This document shows positions 25,097 to 33,667 of a stretch of DNA of 64,000 bases, in pieces (within the stretch, counting starts at the first letter, position 1; each line of letters starts with the position of its first letter). The notes under the pieces were generated by a model. That model saw nothing but the letters and a program-made list of their open reading frames with translations. It made no database searches and was not told where the DNA came from. Both the position numbers and the translations under genes were made by a program. The DNA is taken from NCBI GenBank assembly GCA_015067485.1, contig SVMJ01000001.1:1-64000 (forward strand), written 5' to 3'. This DNA is from Oscillospiraceae bacterium. GTDB lineage: Bacteria; Bacillota; Clostridia; Oscillospirales; JAAYXM01.

Positions 25097-26129
25097 ATGC
25101 CGCGGGCTCTTCGATTTCTTCTTCATAAAACGGTTCATCTTCATATAGGAACCGATGCAGTTTTGCACTTGCTTCATCAAGGTCGTAGATCAAATTTCCA
25201 CCGCCCGAACGGTACTGCCCATCAAGTGGGAATCGACCTTGTTCCAAAGTGGGTTTTCCGAACAGGACCAAACGGGATGCAATCCCTAAAATTTCAGAGT
25301 TACTGAGTGATGTTTCGATCATCGGAAGCATTGTGTTCAGCAATGACGGATAGCGAACAACACTTGTATCAAGCGCTTTCTGGAACACTTGTTCCAGCAC
25401 CGCGCGCTGACGTTCGGTTCTCGTGAAGTCGGAATTTCCGACATAACGAATGCGTGCGTATGCTACCACTTGTTCCCCGGTCAGATGCTGCAAACCCGAT
25501 TTTTTCACGAGTTTATAATCACGTCCCGCAAAATCCGCCGCTTCTTTGATATAGAAATTCATATTTTTGCGTTCCGCTTCCGTGATTTCAAATTCCATGC
25601 CGCCCAAAGCATCGATGACATCTGCCAACTGATAGAAGTTGACCGTAACATAGTCTTTGATATTTAAATTGAAGTTTTGATTGAGTGTCTTGATCGCAAG
25701 TTCCGCCCCGCCGTATGCATAGGCATGGTTGATTTTGGTGTAGCCGTAGCCTTCTACCTTTGCCTGACTGTCACGCATGATCGAAACAAGCTTGACTTTG
25801 TGGTGTTTGGCATCAAAACTTGCAATCATGATTGCATCGGAACGACCAATGTTTTCTTCTACAGAGCGTGAATCTACGCCGAACAGCGCGATATTGATGA
25901 CATTTTCATCTTGCCAAACATCTGCGCCGATCCCGAGATCCTGCTCGTTTTGCGTAAGATCTGTGCGTTCCACGTTCCAAAGTAAATATGTGATATAAAA
26001 ACAAAGAAGCCCGATGAGAAAAAGAAGTGTGAAAAGAATCCCAAGAAAAGCCCTTTTTCCTTTCCCCTTTTTCTTTTTGGAAGACGGGTCATTCTTATAT
26101 GTTTCGTGCTTTTCGGAATGCTTGTCCAT
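25095..26129 (-). CDS. LytR-CpsA-Psr family glycopolymer transferase
   Basis: 344 residues. A basic cytoplasmic tail (KKKKGKGKR) and one membrane segment (LGILFTLLFLIGLLCFYITYLLW) precede the LCP domain. The domain shows IALFGVDSRSVEENIGRSDAIMI, RDSQAKVEGYGYTKINHAYAYGG and the conserved arginines of VAYARIRYVGNSDFTRTERQR. Members transfer cell-wall polymers such as teichoic acids or capsule from lipid carriers to peptidoglycan. The acidic tail (YEDEPFYEEEIEEPAA) is unusual. It is monocistronic. Confidence 0.9.
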   Translation of the reverse strand: MDKHSEKHETYKNDPSSKKKKGKGKRAFLGILFTLLFLIGLLCFYITYLLWNVERTDLTQNEQDLGIGADVWQDENVINIALFGVDSRSVEENIGRSDAIMIASFDAKHHKVKLVSIMRDSQAKVEGYGYTKINHAYAYGGAELAIKTLNQNFNLNIKDYVTVNFYQLADVIDALGGMEFEITEAERKNMNFYIKEAADFAGRDYKLVKKSGLQHLTGEQVVAYARIRYVGNSDFTRTERQRAVLEQVFQKALDTSVVRYPSLLNTMLPMIETSLSNSEILGIASRLVLFGKPTLEQGRFPLDGQYRSGGGNLIYDLDEASAKLHRFLYEDEPFYEEEIEEPAA

Positions 26130-26269
26130 ACCCGAGACCTCCTAACAGAATACGTTATTATACTAACAGAAAATCAAGCGACTTACAAGTTACAAATTCG
26201 ACATAGAATATCGAAAAAAAGAATGTGATATTTTGTGAATATTGACCGAATAACATCTGCGATTCTCTC

Positions 26270-26306
26270 TTGCGTAATTGCTTTGTTTATGCTATCCTAT
26301 ATATTG
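26270..26306 (+). promoter_or_regulatory. Promoter region of the KDPG aldolase-kinase operon
   Basis: Two overlapping readings are possible: TTGCGT (26270), 17 nt, TATCCT (26293); or TTGCTT (26278), 16 nt, TATATT (26300). The second -10 box coincides with the left arm of an inverted repeat. Confidence 0.5.
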
Positions 26307-26339
26307 GTATTATTTTGTTGGTTAAATATATCAATATAT
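26299..26339. repeat. Inverted repeat, candidate operator of the KDPG operon
   Basis: atatattg (26299-26306) is the reverse complement of caatatat (26332-26339), spaced 25 nt. It spans the likely -10 region and ends 20 nt before the KDPG aldolase start. Confidence 0.4.
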
Positions 26340-26358
26340 TTTTTGAGGAGGTTCAGTC

Positions 26359-27324
26359 ATGAACGAAGTATTAAAGCAAATTGGCGCTTTCGGCGTCGTC
26401 CCGGTTGTCAAGTTGGACCGTGTTGAAGATGCTGTCCCGCTTGCAAAAGCGTTGGTCGATGGTGGTCTTCCGCTTGCCGAAGTCACTTTCCGTACCGATG
26501 CTGCAGAAGCATCCATCAAAGCGATGAGTGAATCATATCCGGAAATGCTCATCGGTGCAGGTACCGTCTTGACCACCGATCAGGTCGACCGTGCGATGAA
26601 TGCAGGTGCAAAATTCATCGTTTCCCCCGGTCTGAATCCGAAGATTGTTTCCTACTGTATCGAGAAAAACATCCCGATCACCCCGGGTTGCAGCAATCCG
26701 TCTGATATTGAAGCTGCAATCGAACTCGGTCTGGAAGTTGTCAAGTTCTTCCCGGCAGAAGCTTGCGGAGGCCTTGCTGCAATCAAAGCAATGAGCGCTC
26801 CGTACGGCGGTATCAAGTTTATGCCGACCGGCGGTATCAATGAAAACAACATCGGTTCCTACCTTGCATTTAACAAGATCCTGGCTTGCGGCGGCAGCTG
26901 GATGGTTAAGGATTCTCTTGTCAAGGAAGGTAACTTCGCTGAAATTACCAAGATGACCCGTGCAGCAGTTCAGAAAGTTCTCGGCTTCGAACTCGCTCAC
27001 ATCGGTATCAACATGGAATGCGAAAACTGCGCGATGGAAGTTGCGACTGCCTTCTCCACCATGTTTGGCTTTGACGTCAAGAACGGCAACAGTTCCATCT
27101 TTGCCGGCACCGGTATTGAAGTCAACAAATCCGTGGGTCTTGGCAAAAACGGTCATATCGCAATCAAGACCGCAAACATCGCTCGCGCAACCGCATATCT
27201 CGAACGCATCGGTGTTGCGATCAATTGGGATTCCGCAAAGAAAGATGCAAACGGCAACATGATCGCTGTTTACCTTGCAAGTGAATTCGGTGGATTTGCA
27301 ATCCATCTTCTCCAGGCAAAATAA
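26359..27324 (+). CDS. KDPG/KHG aldolase with C-terminal VOC-like domain
   Basis: 321 residues; ordinary KDPG aldolases are ~210. Residues 1-210 are a complete class I aldolase: E41 and R45 in LAEVTFRTDAA, the Schiff-base K129 in EVVKFFPAEACGG and the phosphate loop PTGGINENNIG. It cleaves 2-keto-3-deoxy-6-phosphogluconate to pyruvate and glyceraldehyde-3-phosphate. Residues ~214-321 (AHIGINMECENCAMEVATAFSTMFGF, then GHIAIKTANIARATAYLERIG) resemble a single glyoxalase/VOC-type module of unknown role. The gene has a strong gaggagg site and forms an operon with the KDG kinase, 20 nt away. Codon use is strongly biased. Confidence 0.88.
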   Translation: MNEVLKQIGAFGVVPVVKLDRVEDAVPLAKALVDGGLPLAEVTFRTDAAEASIKAMSESYPEMLIGAGTVLTTDQVDRAMNAGAKFIVSPGLNPKIVSYCIEKNIPITPGCSNPSDIEAAIELGLEVVKFFPAEACGGLAAIKAMSAPYGGIKFMPTGGINENNIGSYLAFNKILACGGSWMVKDSLVKEGNFAEITKMTRAAVQKVLGFELAHIGINMECENCAMEVATAFSTMFGFDVKNGNSSIFAGTGIEVNKSVGLGKNGHIAIKTANIARATAYLERIGVAINWDSAKKDANGNMIAVYLASEFGGFAIHLLQAK

Positions 27325-27344
27325 TGAATTGAGGTGTATTGATT

Positions 27345-28376
27345 ATGAAACATCGCGTAGTAACATTCGGCGAAATTATGCTTCGTCTGAAGCCGCCGGC
27401 ACATCAGCGTTTTCTGCAGTCCCCGACCTTCGAAGCAACCTTCGGCGGAGGCGAAGCAAACGTTGCAGTTTCCCTTTCCAACTTTGGTGTTGACGCATCC
27501 TTCATGTCCGTCCTTCCGGATAACGACATCGGTACCGCTTGCATCGGTGAACTCCGCCGCTTCGGTGTAGACACCAGTTCCATCCAGCAGGTTCCGGGCC
27601 GTATGGGCATCTACTTCTTGGAAACCGGTTCCAACCAGCGTCCGTCCAAGGTCATTTACGACCGTGCAGATGCTACCATTGCAGTCGCAAAGCCGGGCAG
27701 CATCGATTGGAAGAGCGTCTTTGCCGGCGCAACCTGGTTCCATATCACCGGTATTACCCCGGCATTGAGCCAGACCGCAGCTGATCTCTCCTTCGAAGCA
27801 GTGAAAGCTGCAAAAGAACTCGGTCTCACCGTTTCCTGCGACTTGAACTTCAGAAAGAATCTCTGGAAGTACGGCAAGACCGCTCCGGAAGTTATGTGCG
27901 AACTGACCAAGTATGTCGACGTTGCAATTGCAAACGAAGAAGACTGCCAGAAGTCTCTCGGCATCCAGGTTGATGCAAACGTTGAAAAGGGTGAACTGAA
28001 CACCGATACATACAAGCAGCTCGCTGAAAAGGTTCTCGATCAGTACCCGAACCTGTCCACCATTGCGATCACTCTCCGCGAAAGCAAGAGTGCTGATACC
28101 AACGGCTGGTCTGCATGCTTGCATGACCGCAAGAACTTCTATCATAGCAAGAAGTATCTCATCACCGACATCGTTGACCGCGTAGGCGGCGGCGACTCCT
28201 TCTCTGCAGGTATGATCTACGGTCTTATGATGTACGAAAATCACGAAGACTCCCTCAACTATGCAGTAGCTGCAAGTTGCCTGAAGCACACCATCGACGG
28301 TGACTTCAACCGCGTCTCCGTGAAGGAAGTACAGGCTCTGATGGGCGGCGACGGTTCGGGTCGCGTGCAGCGCTAA
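27345..28376 (+). CDS. 2-keto-3-deoxygluconate kinase-like (PfkB family)
   Basis: 343 residues from ATG at 27345 with gaggtg upstream. The PfkB family sugar-binding motif [16 protein letters not shown] is near residue 35, and the ATP/anion-hole motif [15 protein letters not shown] near 283 holds the catalytic Asp. Its place behind the KDPG aldolase indicates phosphorylation of 2-keto-3-deoxygluconate, giving the aldolase substrate; together they form the lower ketodeoxygluconate branch used for hexuronates or for a modified Entner-Doudoroff route. Upstream enzymes (uxaC, uxuA and others) are not in the window. Confidence 0.85.
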   Translation: MKHRVVTFGEIMLRLKPPAHQRFLQSPTFEATFGGGEANVAVSLSNFGVDASFMSVLPDNDIGTACIGELRRFGVDTSSIQQVPGRMGIYFLETGSNQRPSKVIYDRADATIAVAKPGSIDWKSVFAGATWFHITGITPALSQTAADLSFEAVKAAKELGLTVSCDLNFRKNLWKYGKTAPEVMCELTKYVDVAIANEEDCQKSLGIQVDANVEKGELNTDTYKQLAEKVLDQYPNLSTIAITLRESKSADTNGWSACLHDRKNFYHSKKYLITDIVDRVGGGDSFSAGMIYGLMMYENHEDSLNYAVAASCLKHTIDGDFNRVSVKEVQALMGGDGSGRVQR

Positions 28377-28388
28377 TCAAATCAAACA

Positions 28389-28423
28389 AAAAAGGCTTTG
28401 AAGATTTTCTTCAAAGCCTTTTT
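28389..28423. terminator. Bidirectional terminator, KDG kinase / Asp23
   Basis: aaaaaggctttgaag pairs perfectly with cttcaaagccttttt; ends three bases before the Asp23 stop codon on the opposite strand. Confidence 0.9.
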
Positions 28424-28425
28424 CT

Positions 28426-28821
28426 TTATTCATCTTTTGCCGAGTCGGTCGGTTTCTCTTTTTCAAACGAAACCCCTGCAACGTGAACATTGACCGCAGA
28501 TACGGTAAGCCCGGTCATCGATTCGACCGCAGACATGACTTTGTCTTGAATCTGTGCGGCAATGGTGGGAATCACTTCCCCGTAACGAATGGAAAGGAAT
28601 AAATCAACGGTAACCTGATCTTCGCCGAGTTGAACTTTAACGCCTTTCGACGATGCTTTCTTCCCGCCAAAAATTTCAGAGAAATTGATCCCGGAAGTCA
28701 GACCGGTTACGCCTTCCACTTCGGTTGCGGAAACCGCGGCAATGGATGCGATGACATCTTCAGAAATATTGACATTTCCAATTTCGTTTTCATGCTTTAA
28801 GTATTCTTTCGATTCTGCCAT
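28426..28821 (-). CDS. Asp23/Gls24 family envelope stress protein (YqhY-like)
   Basis: 131 residues. The domain runs GNVNISEDVIASIAAVSATEVEGVTGL, VKVQLGEDQVTVDLFLSIRYG and VESMTGLTVSAVNVHVAGV, typical of the family. In Bacillus, the YqhY paralogue is encoded just downstream of spoIIIA and the biotin carboxylase genes; here accB and accC are missing between them. A separate promoter lies inside spoIIIAH, so it need not depend on sporulation. Role: membrane-associated or lipid-metabolism-related, not resolved in the family. Confidence 0.9.
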   Translation of the reverse strand: MAESKEYLKHENEIGNVNISEDVIASIAAVSATEVEGVTGLTSGINFSEIFGGKKASSKGVKVQLGEDQVTVDLFLSIRYGEVIPTIAAQIQDKVMSAVESMTGLTVSAVNVHVAGVSFEKEKPTDSAKDE

Positions 28822-28882
28822 TTGTTTTACACTCCTTTATACGGACTTGCAGAAAATACTACAGACGAATGTCTATAATACT

Positions 28883-28910
28883 ATTATATCCGATTTTTAT
28901 TTTATTTCAA
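28883..28910 (-). promoter_or_regulatory. Sigma-A-type promoter for the Asp23 gene
   Basis: Minus strand TTGAAA, 16-nt spacer, TATAAT; the -35 box is inside the last codons of spoIIIAH. It would give a ~55-nt leader. Confidence 0.6.
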
Positions 28911-29433
28911 CTACTTTTATTTTACTTGCATCCAAATCAGTTTCCGCCATCACGATATCCTTGATTTTTGCAATGTCGCCCGCAGTCAATCCGTCAGCCG
29001 GCGCCTTCACAATCACATTGACGCTATCTTCATTCATCAAAGCGACACAATCTTCAAAGCCTTTGGCTTTGACCAATGTTTCGATTCGGTTTTCGCAAAC
29101 ACCACTCACCGCAATTTGCTCCATACTCGCCGCTGCTTGGTCGCGGCTTTCTTGCGAAACATCTTCTTTCTCGGATGTTTCTTTTAAGATATTGAGCGCA
29201 CTATCACGCGATTTTTGTTTTTCCAAGCGTGCTTCATCGAAATAATTCCCATCTTTCTTTTCTGCCGAATCCTCTTGATTTACCAGCGCCGCTTCGCCGA
29301 GAATCTTGGTTTTCCCGGCAGTTTCGAGCAGTTCATCAGTTCCACTCTGCGTGTAACTCCAGTTTAAGTACACCGCAACACATACAAACAGTACGATCAT
29401 CGCAGTCACCGCACTTTTTCGTTTCATAAACAT
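28897..29433 (-). CDS. spoIIIAH: Stage III sporulation protein AH
   Basis: 178 residues. One N-terminal membrane segment (AVTAMIVLFVCVAVYLNWSY) with the family's YLNW, then a charged linker and a C-terminal YscJ/FliF-like ring-building motif domain (ETLVKAKGFEDCVALMNEDSVNVIVKAP). In Bacillus it forms the mother-cell ring of the feeding channel and binds SpoIIQ of the forespore across the intermembrane space. It is the last gene of the spoIIIA operon. spoIIQ is not in this window, and many Clostridia use other partners. Confidence 0.94.
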   Translation of the reverse strand: MFMKRKSAVTAMIVLFVCVAVYLNWSYTQSGTDELLETAGKTKILGEAALVNQEDSAEKKDGNYFDEARLEKQKSRDSALNILKETSEKEDVSQESRDQAAASMEQIAVSGVCENRIETLVKAKGFEDCVALMNEDSVNVIVKAPADGLTAGDIAKIKDIVMAETDLDASKIKVVEIK

Positions 29434-29446
29434 AAGAATCTCCTCC

Positions 29447-29974
29447 TTATTGCTTCATTTTCAGGATCGCGATTTTGTCCGCAGTGATTCCTGTGAGCGC
29501 ACCGATTGCATCTGTAATCAATCTACGGACGGTTGCATTCTCTGCACCGTCGCAAACAACAGTCGCGCCTAAGAACTCCGGATAAATCTGTTTCACAAGC
29601 ACCGGGGTCTCTGCCCCCGTATCGCCCGAAATGATACTTGGTTTTTTATCACTGTCTTCATGGTAATCAAATTGCTCTTCACTCTCCTGTCGATCCCGTG
29701 TAACGCGTGCATCTTCCGCATAAATCTGTTCCACACCGGACTTGAGTGTCAAAAGCAATTCAACCCTGCCGACACCTTCGCTTTTTGCTAACATTTTTTC
29801 AATCTTATTTTGCAGCGACTCCACCGAGAATTCCAATTCAGTCCGATCCGACTCCTTCGTATTTTCCCCGTCGGATGTCGGAACGATCAGAAACAGGAGT
29901 CCGATCAATATCACAATGAAAAAATATCGGTATTTCTGAAAAATAAGTTTTACCGATTCCGGTATCACCATCAT
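29447..29974 (-). CDS. spoIIIAG: Stage III sporulation protein AG
   Basis: 175 residues from ATG at 29974. The ORF track start at 30070 would lie within spoIIIAF, whose stop ends 1 nt upstream, so the shorter form is preferred. A membrane segment (YFFIVILIGLLFLIVPTS) is followed by a charged region and the ring-building motif domain (LLTLKSGVEQIYAEDARV ... EFLGATVVCDGAENATVRRLITDAIGAL). SpoIIIAG forms the large ring of the SpoIIIA-SpoIIQ secretion-like channel that keeps the engulfed forespore active. Confidence 0.93.
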   Translation of the reverse strand: MMVIPESVKLIFQKYRYFFIVILIGLLFLIVPTSDGENTKESDRTELEFSVESLQNKIEKMLAKSEGVGRVELLLTLKSGVEQIYAEDARVTRDRQESEEQFDYHEDSDKKPSIISGDTGAETPVLVKQIYPEFLGATVVCDGAENATVRRLITDAIGALTGITADKIAILKMKQ

Positions 29975-29975
29975 A

Positions 29976-30440
29976 TCACTTTTTTCCTTTCGCACGGAAC
30001 ATCGGCTCGATTCCACATTCATTTCGGATGATCTCGCGCACTTTTTCCTGATCTTCATCTTCACAGACAATCAAAATATTCTCCGGGAATGCATGACCTT
30101 CATCGTCCTTCCCGACTCCAACTCTCACCTCACAATCTATCCCCAACTGCTTTGTTCTTTTCAAAATATATGCAGTTAAATGCTGCTGTATGATTTCACC
30201 TTTGAACACTTCATTTTGCTCGAGTACTTCTTGTTCGGAAACATTTAACACATTTACGGATACATCCTTCCAATCAAAGCCCTTTGTCAGAAGTTTTTTT
30301 ATCGGGGAAAACACACATAAAACCAATACAATCCCACAACAAAGCCGCACAGTATTCGATCCCGAAGTTTTGGGAGAAACTGCAGTTATGATTGCAGTCA
30401 GAATCCCGGTCGCCGTGATTGAAAGAATCCATGTCTTCAT
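29976..30440 (-). CDS. spoIIIAF: Stage III sporulation protein AF
   Basis: 154 residues. Two membrane helices at the N-terminus (ILSITATGILTAIITAV, VRLCCGIVLVLCVF with the conserved SPIKKL), then a soluble domain with a ring-building-like fold (YILKRTKQLGIDCEVRVGVGKDDEGH). It is part of the SpoIIIA complex in the mother-cell membrane. Its stop nearly touches spoIIIAG. Confidence 0.93.
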   Translation of the reverse strand: MKTWILSITATGILTAIITAVSPKTSGSNTVRLCCGIVLVLCVFSPIKKLLTKGFDWKDVSVNVLNVSEQEVLEQNEVFKGEIIQQHLTAYILKRTKQLGIDCEVRVGVGKDDEGHAFPENILIVCEDEDQEKVREIIRNECGIEPMFRAKGKK

Positions 30441-30456
30441 TTCTACACTTCCATTC

Positions 30457-31524
30457 TCATATCATTCCGATCACATACATCCCTGAAATGATTGAAATAA
30501 ACAGGAGCAATGCACTCGATCCCAACATTGCCAAAACCATTCCCAGCCCGCCGCCGATTTTATCAAGCAAGCCACCCAATCGACTATCACACATCGGTTC
30601 AGACAGTGCTGCCGCCACTTTGAACAAACAGTAGTTTGCTCCAAGGGTCAAAAACGGCGTTAAAATGATTGAAAGAACCCCAAGCATTCCAACTATGCCA
30701 ATCGAGTTTTTGATCGCCAAAGCACCTGCAATCACGGTCTCACCTGCATCCGCAAGGATCCCACCAACAACCGGAACCGCACCGCTAATCGCAAACTGTG
30801 CGGTTTTGACCCCCAGCATATCGGTAGTGCTTGCAATGAGTCCCGAGGCGGTGATGTATCCAACAAAAACCATGAGAAAAACTTTGAGACTCCCGGTAAT
30901 CGCCCATTTGAGAAATCCCGATATTTTCTCAAGAGAACGATTGGATAATGCCGCACTCGCCGTGATCGCACCAAAATACGAATAAACGAGCGGAAGAAAC
31001 ACCTTGTGCATCATCGTGAGCAACGCATCGGAAAACAACATTGTAATTCCGTAACGTGTGGATGCACCGAGTGGTGTTCCCGACGCGATCCCCGCAGTAA
31101 CGAGAGACGGCATCAAAACATGAGAAAACGCTGTGATCTCTTCAATCGCAGCGCGACCGATTCCGATCATTCCAACCGTACTGCCAAAGACCGAACCCAT
31201 CACCGCGAGCACAGACAAGACCGACAATACCGTCGGATGTTCCCCCATGAACATTGTTCCCACGATCCCGCAGAGTGCAGAGATGGCGATTGCAACCACA
31301 ACACAGGAAATTCCTTGTGTCAAGATTCCACGAAACTCTTTTGTTGCACGCTCGAGTAGTGCATTCAAACCATCATCCAATGTGGTATCGCGGTCTATTT
31401 TGACGGTCTCTGCCACCCGATTCAGTCCGTAAGCTTCTTTCTGTTCTTCCATTACAGTCTCGGTCGCAAGAGAGGTATAGGATAGCATCAGAACGAACAT
31501 AGCACAAATGATGATTTTCTTCAA
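30457..31524 (-). CDS. spoIIIAE: Stage III sporulation protein AE
   Basis: 355 residues. There is an N-terminal signal-like segment (IIICAMFVLMLSYTSLAT), then an amphipathic region and about seven to eight membrane helices, including AISALCGIVGTMFMGEH, the conserved ASTRYGITMLFSDALLTMMHK loop and IIAGALAIKNSIGIVGMLGVLSI. It is the largest membrane protein of the SpoIIIA channel, proposed to be the transport core. The gap to spoIIIAD is 15 nt. Confidence 0.94.
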   Translation of the reverse strand: MKKIIICAMFVLMLSYTSLATETVMEEQKEAYGLNRVAETVKIDRDTTLDDGLNALLERATKEFRGILTQGISCVVVAIAISALCGIVGTMFMGEHPTVLSVLSVLAVMGSVFGSTVGMIGIGRAAIEEITAFSHVLMPSLVTAGIASGTPLGASTRYGITMLFSDALLTMMHKVFLPLVYSYFGAITASAALSNRSLEKISGFLKWAITGSLKVFLMVFVGYITASGLIASTTDMLGVKTAQFAISGAVPVVGGILADAGETVIAGALAIKNSIGIVGMLGVLSIILTPFLTLGANYCLFKVAAALSEPMCDSRLGGLLDKIGGGLGMVLAMLGSSALLLFISIISGMYVIGMI

Positions 31525-31539
31525 TGTTTCACATCCTGT

Positions 31540-31923
31540 CTAAATCGACGATATAAACTTCAGTAATTCTTCCAAAAGAGGTGCCGCCGCGATGATCGCA
31601 AGGGCATTCCCCACGATCTCGGTCATTCCCGCAAGACCGGCACACCCTGCATCTTTGCAAAAATCTCTGGTTAGTTTTGTGAGAACGGTAACTGCCAGGA
31701 CTTTCAAAATGCTCCCTAATTGTTTTCCCGAAACCGATGAGAGTTTTGCAATATCTTGTCCGAGCGAAACGACCGAAGTGAGCGCTTCTCTGCCCGTTTC
31801 AAACACCACGATCATCGCAACCAAAGCCAGCAGAAGTGAAACGGAGGGCAAATCACGGCGCAACGTTGTGATCAAAACCGCTGAAACGATGATGATCCCG
31901 ACTACTTTCAAAATCATTTCCAT
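31540..31923 (-). CDS. spoIIIAD: Stage III sporulation protein AD
   Basis: 127 residues with four membrane helices, starting with ILKVVGIIIVSAVLITTL, followed by a conserved middle section (LVTKLTRDFCKDAGCAGLAGMTEIVGNALAII reads in part as CKDAGCAGLA). Homologous in layout to two copies of SpoIIIAC. It forms a membrane subcomplex with AC and AE. Cotranscribed: 2 nt separate it from spoIIIAC. Confidence 0.94.
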   Translation of the reverse strand: MEMILKVVGIIIVSAVLITTLRRDLPSVSLLLALVAMIVVFETGREALTSVVSLGQDIAKLSSVSGKQLGSILKVLAVTVLTKLTRDFCKDAGCAGLAGMTEIVGNALAIIAAAPLLEELLKFISSI

Positions 31924-31925
31924 TC

Positions 31926-32120
31926 TCAGAACCCAAATGTGGTTTTGATAAACCGAAACAAGTCGCTGATTTCCTGCACGATCATCATCAGTACCACGAT
32001 CAAACCTGCAAGGGTTGTCATCATGGCTTGTTCTTCGCGACCCGATCGGATTAGCAACTGATTGAGTACCGATACCAAAATCCCGATCGCCGCCACTTTG
32101 AATATCATTTCAACCTGCAT
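31926..32120 (-). CDS. spoIIIAC: Stage III sporulation protein AC
   Basis: 64 residues, two membrane helices (MIFKVAAIGILVSVLNQLL and TTLAGLIVVLMMIVQEI) joined by a basic loop GREEQAM. It is the usual size and pattern for SpoIIIAC, a small integral subunit of the SpoIIIA machine. Confidence 0.94.
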   Translation of the reverse strand: MQVEMIFKVAAIGILVSVLNQLLIRSGREEQAMMTTLAGLIVVLMMIVQEISDLFRFIKTTFGF

Positions 32121-32129
32121 TTTTTCACC

Positions 32130-32645
32130 TTAAATCAATAAGATCACCAGCGCAATTCCACACGTAATACCCAAACTGCGGTACAGTCGGACATTCCTGG
32201 AACTTTCTTCCTGCGCAGATTTTTGAAGCTGAACGAGTTTTTCTCGGATGCCACCGAGCACTCGCACCTGTTCTTCGCCCGTATAGCGACCAAAGGAATT
32301 CCCGATTTCCGCAAAAAGCGGAATATCCCCCTCTTTGAGACACAAGTCTTCTGCACGGGTGAGTTCTTCCTGCCAAATATCGGAAAACCGTGATTCTTTT
32401 CTTCTTTTGTGTGCGAGCAGGCACCCATAAAAAAACTTCCGTGTCGGCTCGCTCTGTTGTGCGACAAGTTTCTCTAAAATCTCTTCGATTGGGGTCAAAA
32501 GACACGTAATCTCAGCACACATACAATCAATCGCGCTGATAAATCCCGAAAGCACCTTGCACCTTGTTTTGATTCGGTTTCCGACCGAGATCCCGATCAT
32601 CGCACTGCTGAAACAAATCATCACGACACCTATCATCTTGAGCAT
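32130..32645 (-). CDS. spoIIIAB: Stage III sporulation protein AB
   Basis: 171 residues. An N-terminal membrane helix (MLKMIGVVMICFSSAMIGISVG), a helical cytoplasmic part resembling a type II secretion F-domain (CAEITCLLTPIEEILEKL, FGRYTGEEQVRVLGGIREKL) and a C-terminal membrane helix (SLGITCGIALVILLI). It likely docks the AA ATPase to the membrane complex. Two other frames give overlapping ORFs here (32125-32505 and 32144-32467), which are shadows. Confidence 0.93.
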   Translation of the reverse strand: MLKMIGVVMICFSSAMIGISVGNRIKTRCKVLSGFISAIDCMCAEITCLLTPIEEILEKLVAQQSEPTRKFFYGCLLAHKRRKESRFSDIWQEELTRAEDLCLKEGDIPLFAEIGNSFGRYTGEEQVRVLGGIREKLVQLQKSAQEESSRNVRLYRSLGITCGIALVILLI

Positions 32646-32660
32646 GGTTCTCCTCCGTTT

Positions 32661-33581
32661 TTACAATTCGATCATCTTGATATTTCGCTCTCCGTGTTTC
32701 ATTTCGATCACAATGCAGTAACAAAAAATCCCCTGATCCATCATTTCGCGGTAAAGCGGTCTGCTCATCAGGCAGTCCAGATCATATCCGTGTGCGGTCG
32801 CAAGAAGGCCCACCCCGCAATGACTCGCGTATTTCAGCGCTTTCACATCTTCAGGCGCGGTAATTTCGTCCATTGCGATAATTTGTGGCGACATGGTACG
32901 AAGAAGCATCATGCACCCATCAGCTTTGCAGACACCGTCTAAAACGTCGGTGTGCACTCCAACATCCAATTGCGGCACACCGCTCCATTTTGCCGCAATT
33001 TCCCCACGTTCATCGATGAGTGAGATTCGGTAGTGCGGTGTGGTTTTCCCCGCGAGTTTCCGTATCAAATCACGCAAAAGCGTTGTTTTTCCGCACCCCG
33101 GCGCAGACACAATCAGCGTGTTTTCAAAACTTCCGTTCTGCAAAACAAACGGGAGAACTTCATCAGAGACCCCTTTGATCTCCCGCGCAATACGAACAGA
33201 CACCGAAGACAGATTCTTGACAAATGCAATTTCACGATTTTTGGTGACAGCAGTCCCGCATAGACCCACACGGTGTCCGCCGGGAAGCGTTATGTAGCCG
33301 TTTTTCAAACTTTCTTCCGCACAGTGAAGTGAACTGCCCGTAATCAAATCAAGCATTGCAGAGAGCTCCTCGTGCCGTACAACCGAATCCGTGTCCGCGA
33401 TTTTATCTCCGCACGAGGTTGTGATCACCATGTGTTGTCCCGCACGCAAGCGAAATTCCGATGCGGTTTTTTGAATCTCATCAGATTGTTTCATCGCACA
33501 GGCGCGCAGGCGCGGCGGCAAACTTTGCACGGCCTGTCCGTAGCATTTTTTCAAATATGTGTCATATTTCATCTGTATCAC
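32661..33581 (-). CDS. spoIIIAA: Stage III sporulation protein AA, ATPase
   Basis: 306 residues. A RecA-like secretion ATPase: Walker A SAPGCGKTTLLRDL near 166, followed by ISLIDERGEIAA and Walker B-like QIIAMDEITAPEDV. It powers the SpoIIIA channel in the mother cell. The start may be GTG at 33581 or ATG at 33572 (MKYDTYLKKC); aaaggaac lies upstream of both and does not decide. It is the first gene of the operon. Upstream, CATAGGAT resembles a sigma-E -10 box but a good -35 is lacking, so the promoter is not firmly placed. Confidence 0.94.
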   Translation of the reverse strand: MIQMKYDTYLKKCYGQAVQSLPPRLRACAMKQSDEIQKTASEFRLRAGQHMVITTSCGDKIADTDSVVRHEELSAMLDLITGSSLHCAEESLKNGYITLPGGHRVGLCGTAVTKNREIAFVKNLSSVSVRIAREIKGVSDEVLPFVLQNGSFENTLIVSAPGCGKTTLLRDLIRKLAGKTTPHYRISLIDERGEIAAKWSGVPQLDVGVHTDVLDGVCKADGCMMLLRTMSPQIIAMDEITAPEDVKALKYASHCGVGLLATAHGYDLDCLMSRPLYREMMDQGIFCYCIVIEMKHGERNIKMIEL

Positions 33582-33633
33582 CGTTCCTTTCCGCTAACCC
33601 ATCCTATGATTTCGATGAGTACTTTAGAACAAA

Positions 33634-33664
33634 AAAAGACTGAACCGAACCGGTTCAGTCTTTT
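33634..33664 (-). terminator. Terminator after the YcxB-like gene
   Basis: aaaagactgaaccg pairs perfectly with cggttcagtctttt (loop aac), with a 7-T run on the minus-strand side. It separates the ligA-YcxB transcript from spoIIIA. Confidence 0.88.
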
Positions 33665-33667
33665 CAA

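Noticed and set aside
33582-33633. Sigma-E promoter before spoIIIAA
   Set aside because: CATAGGAT resembles a -10 box but no acceptable -35 was found at 12-15 nt.
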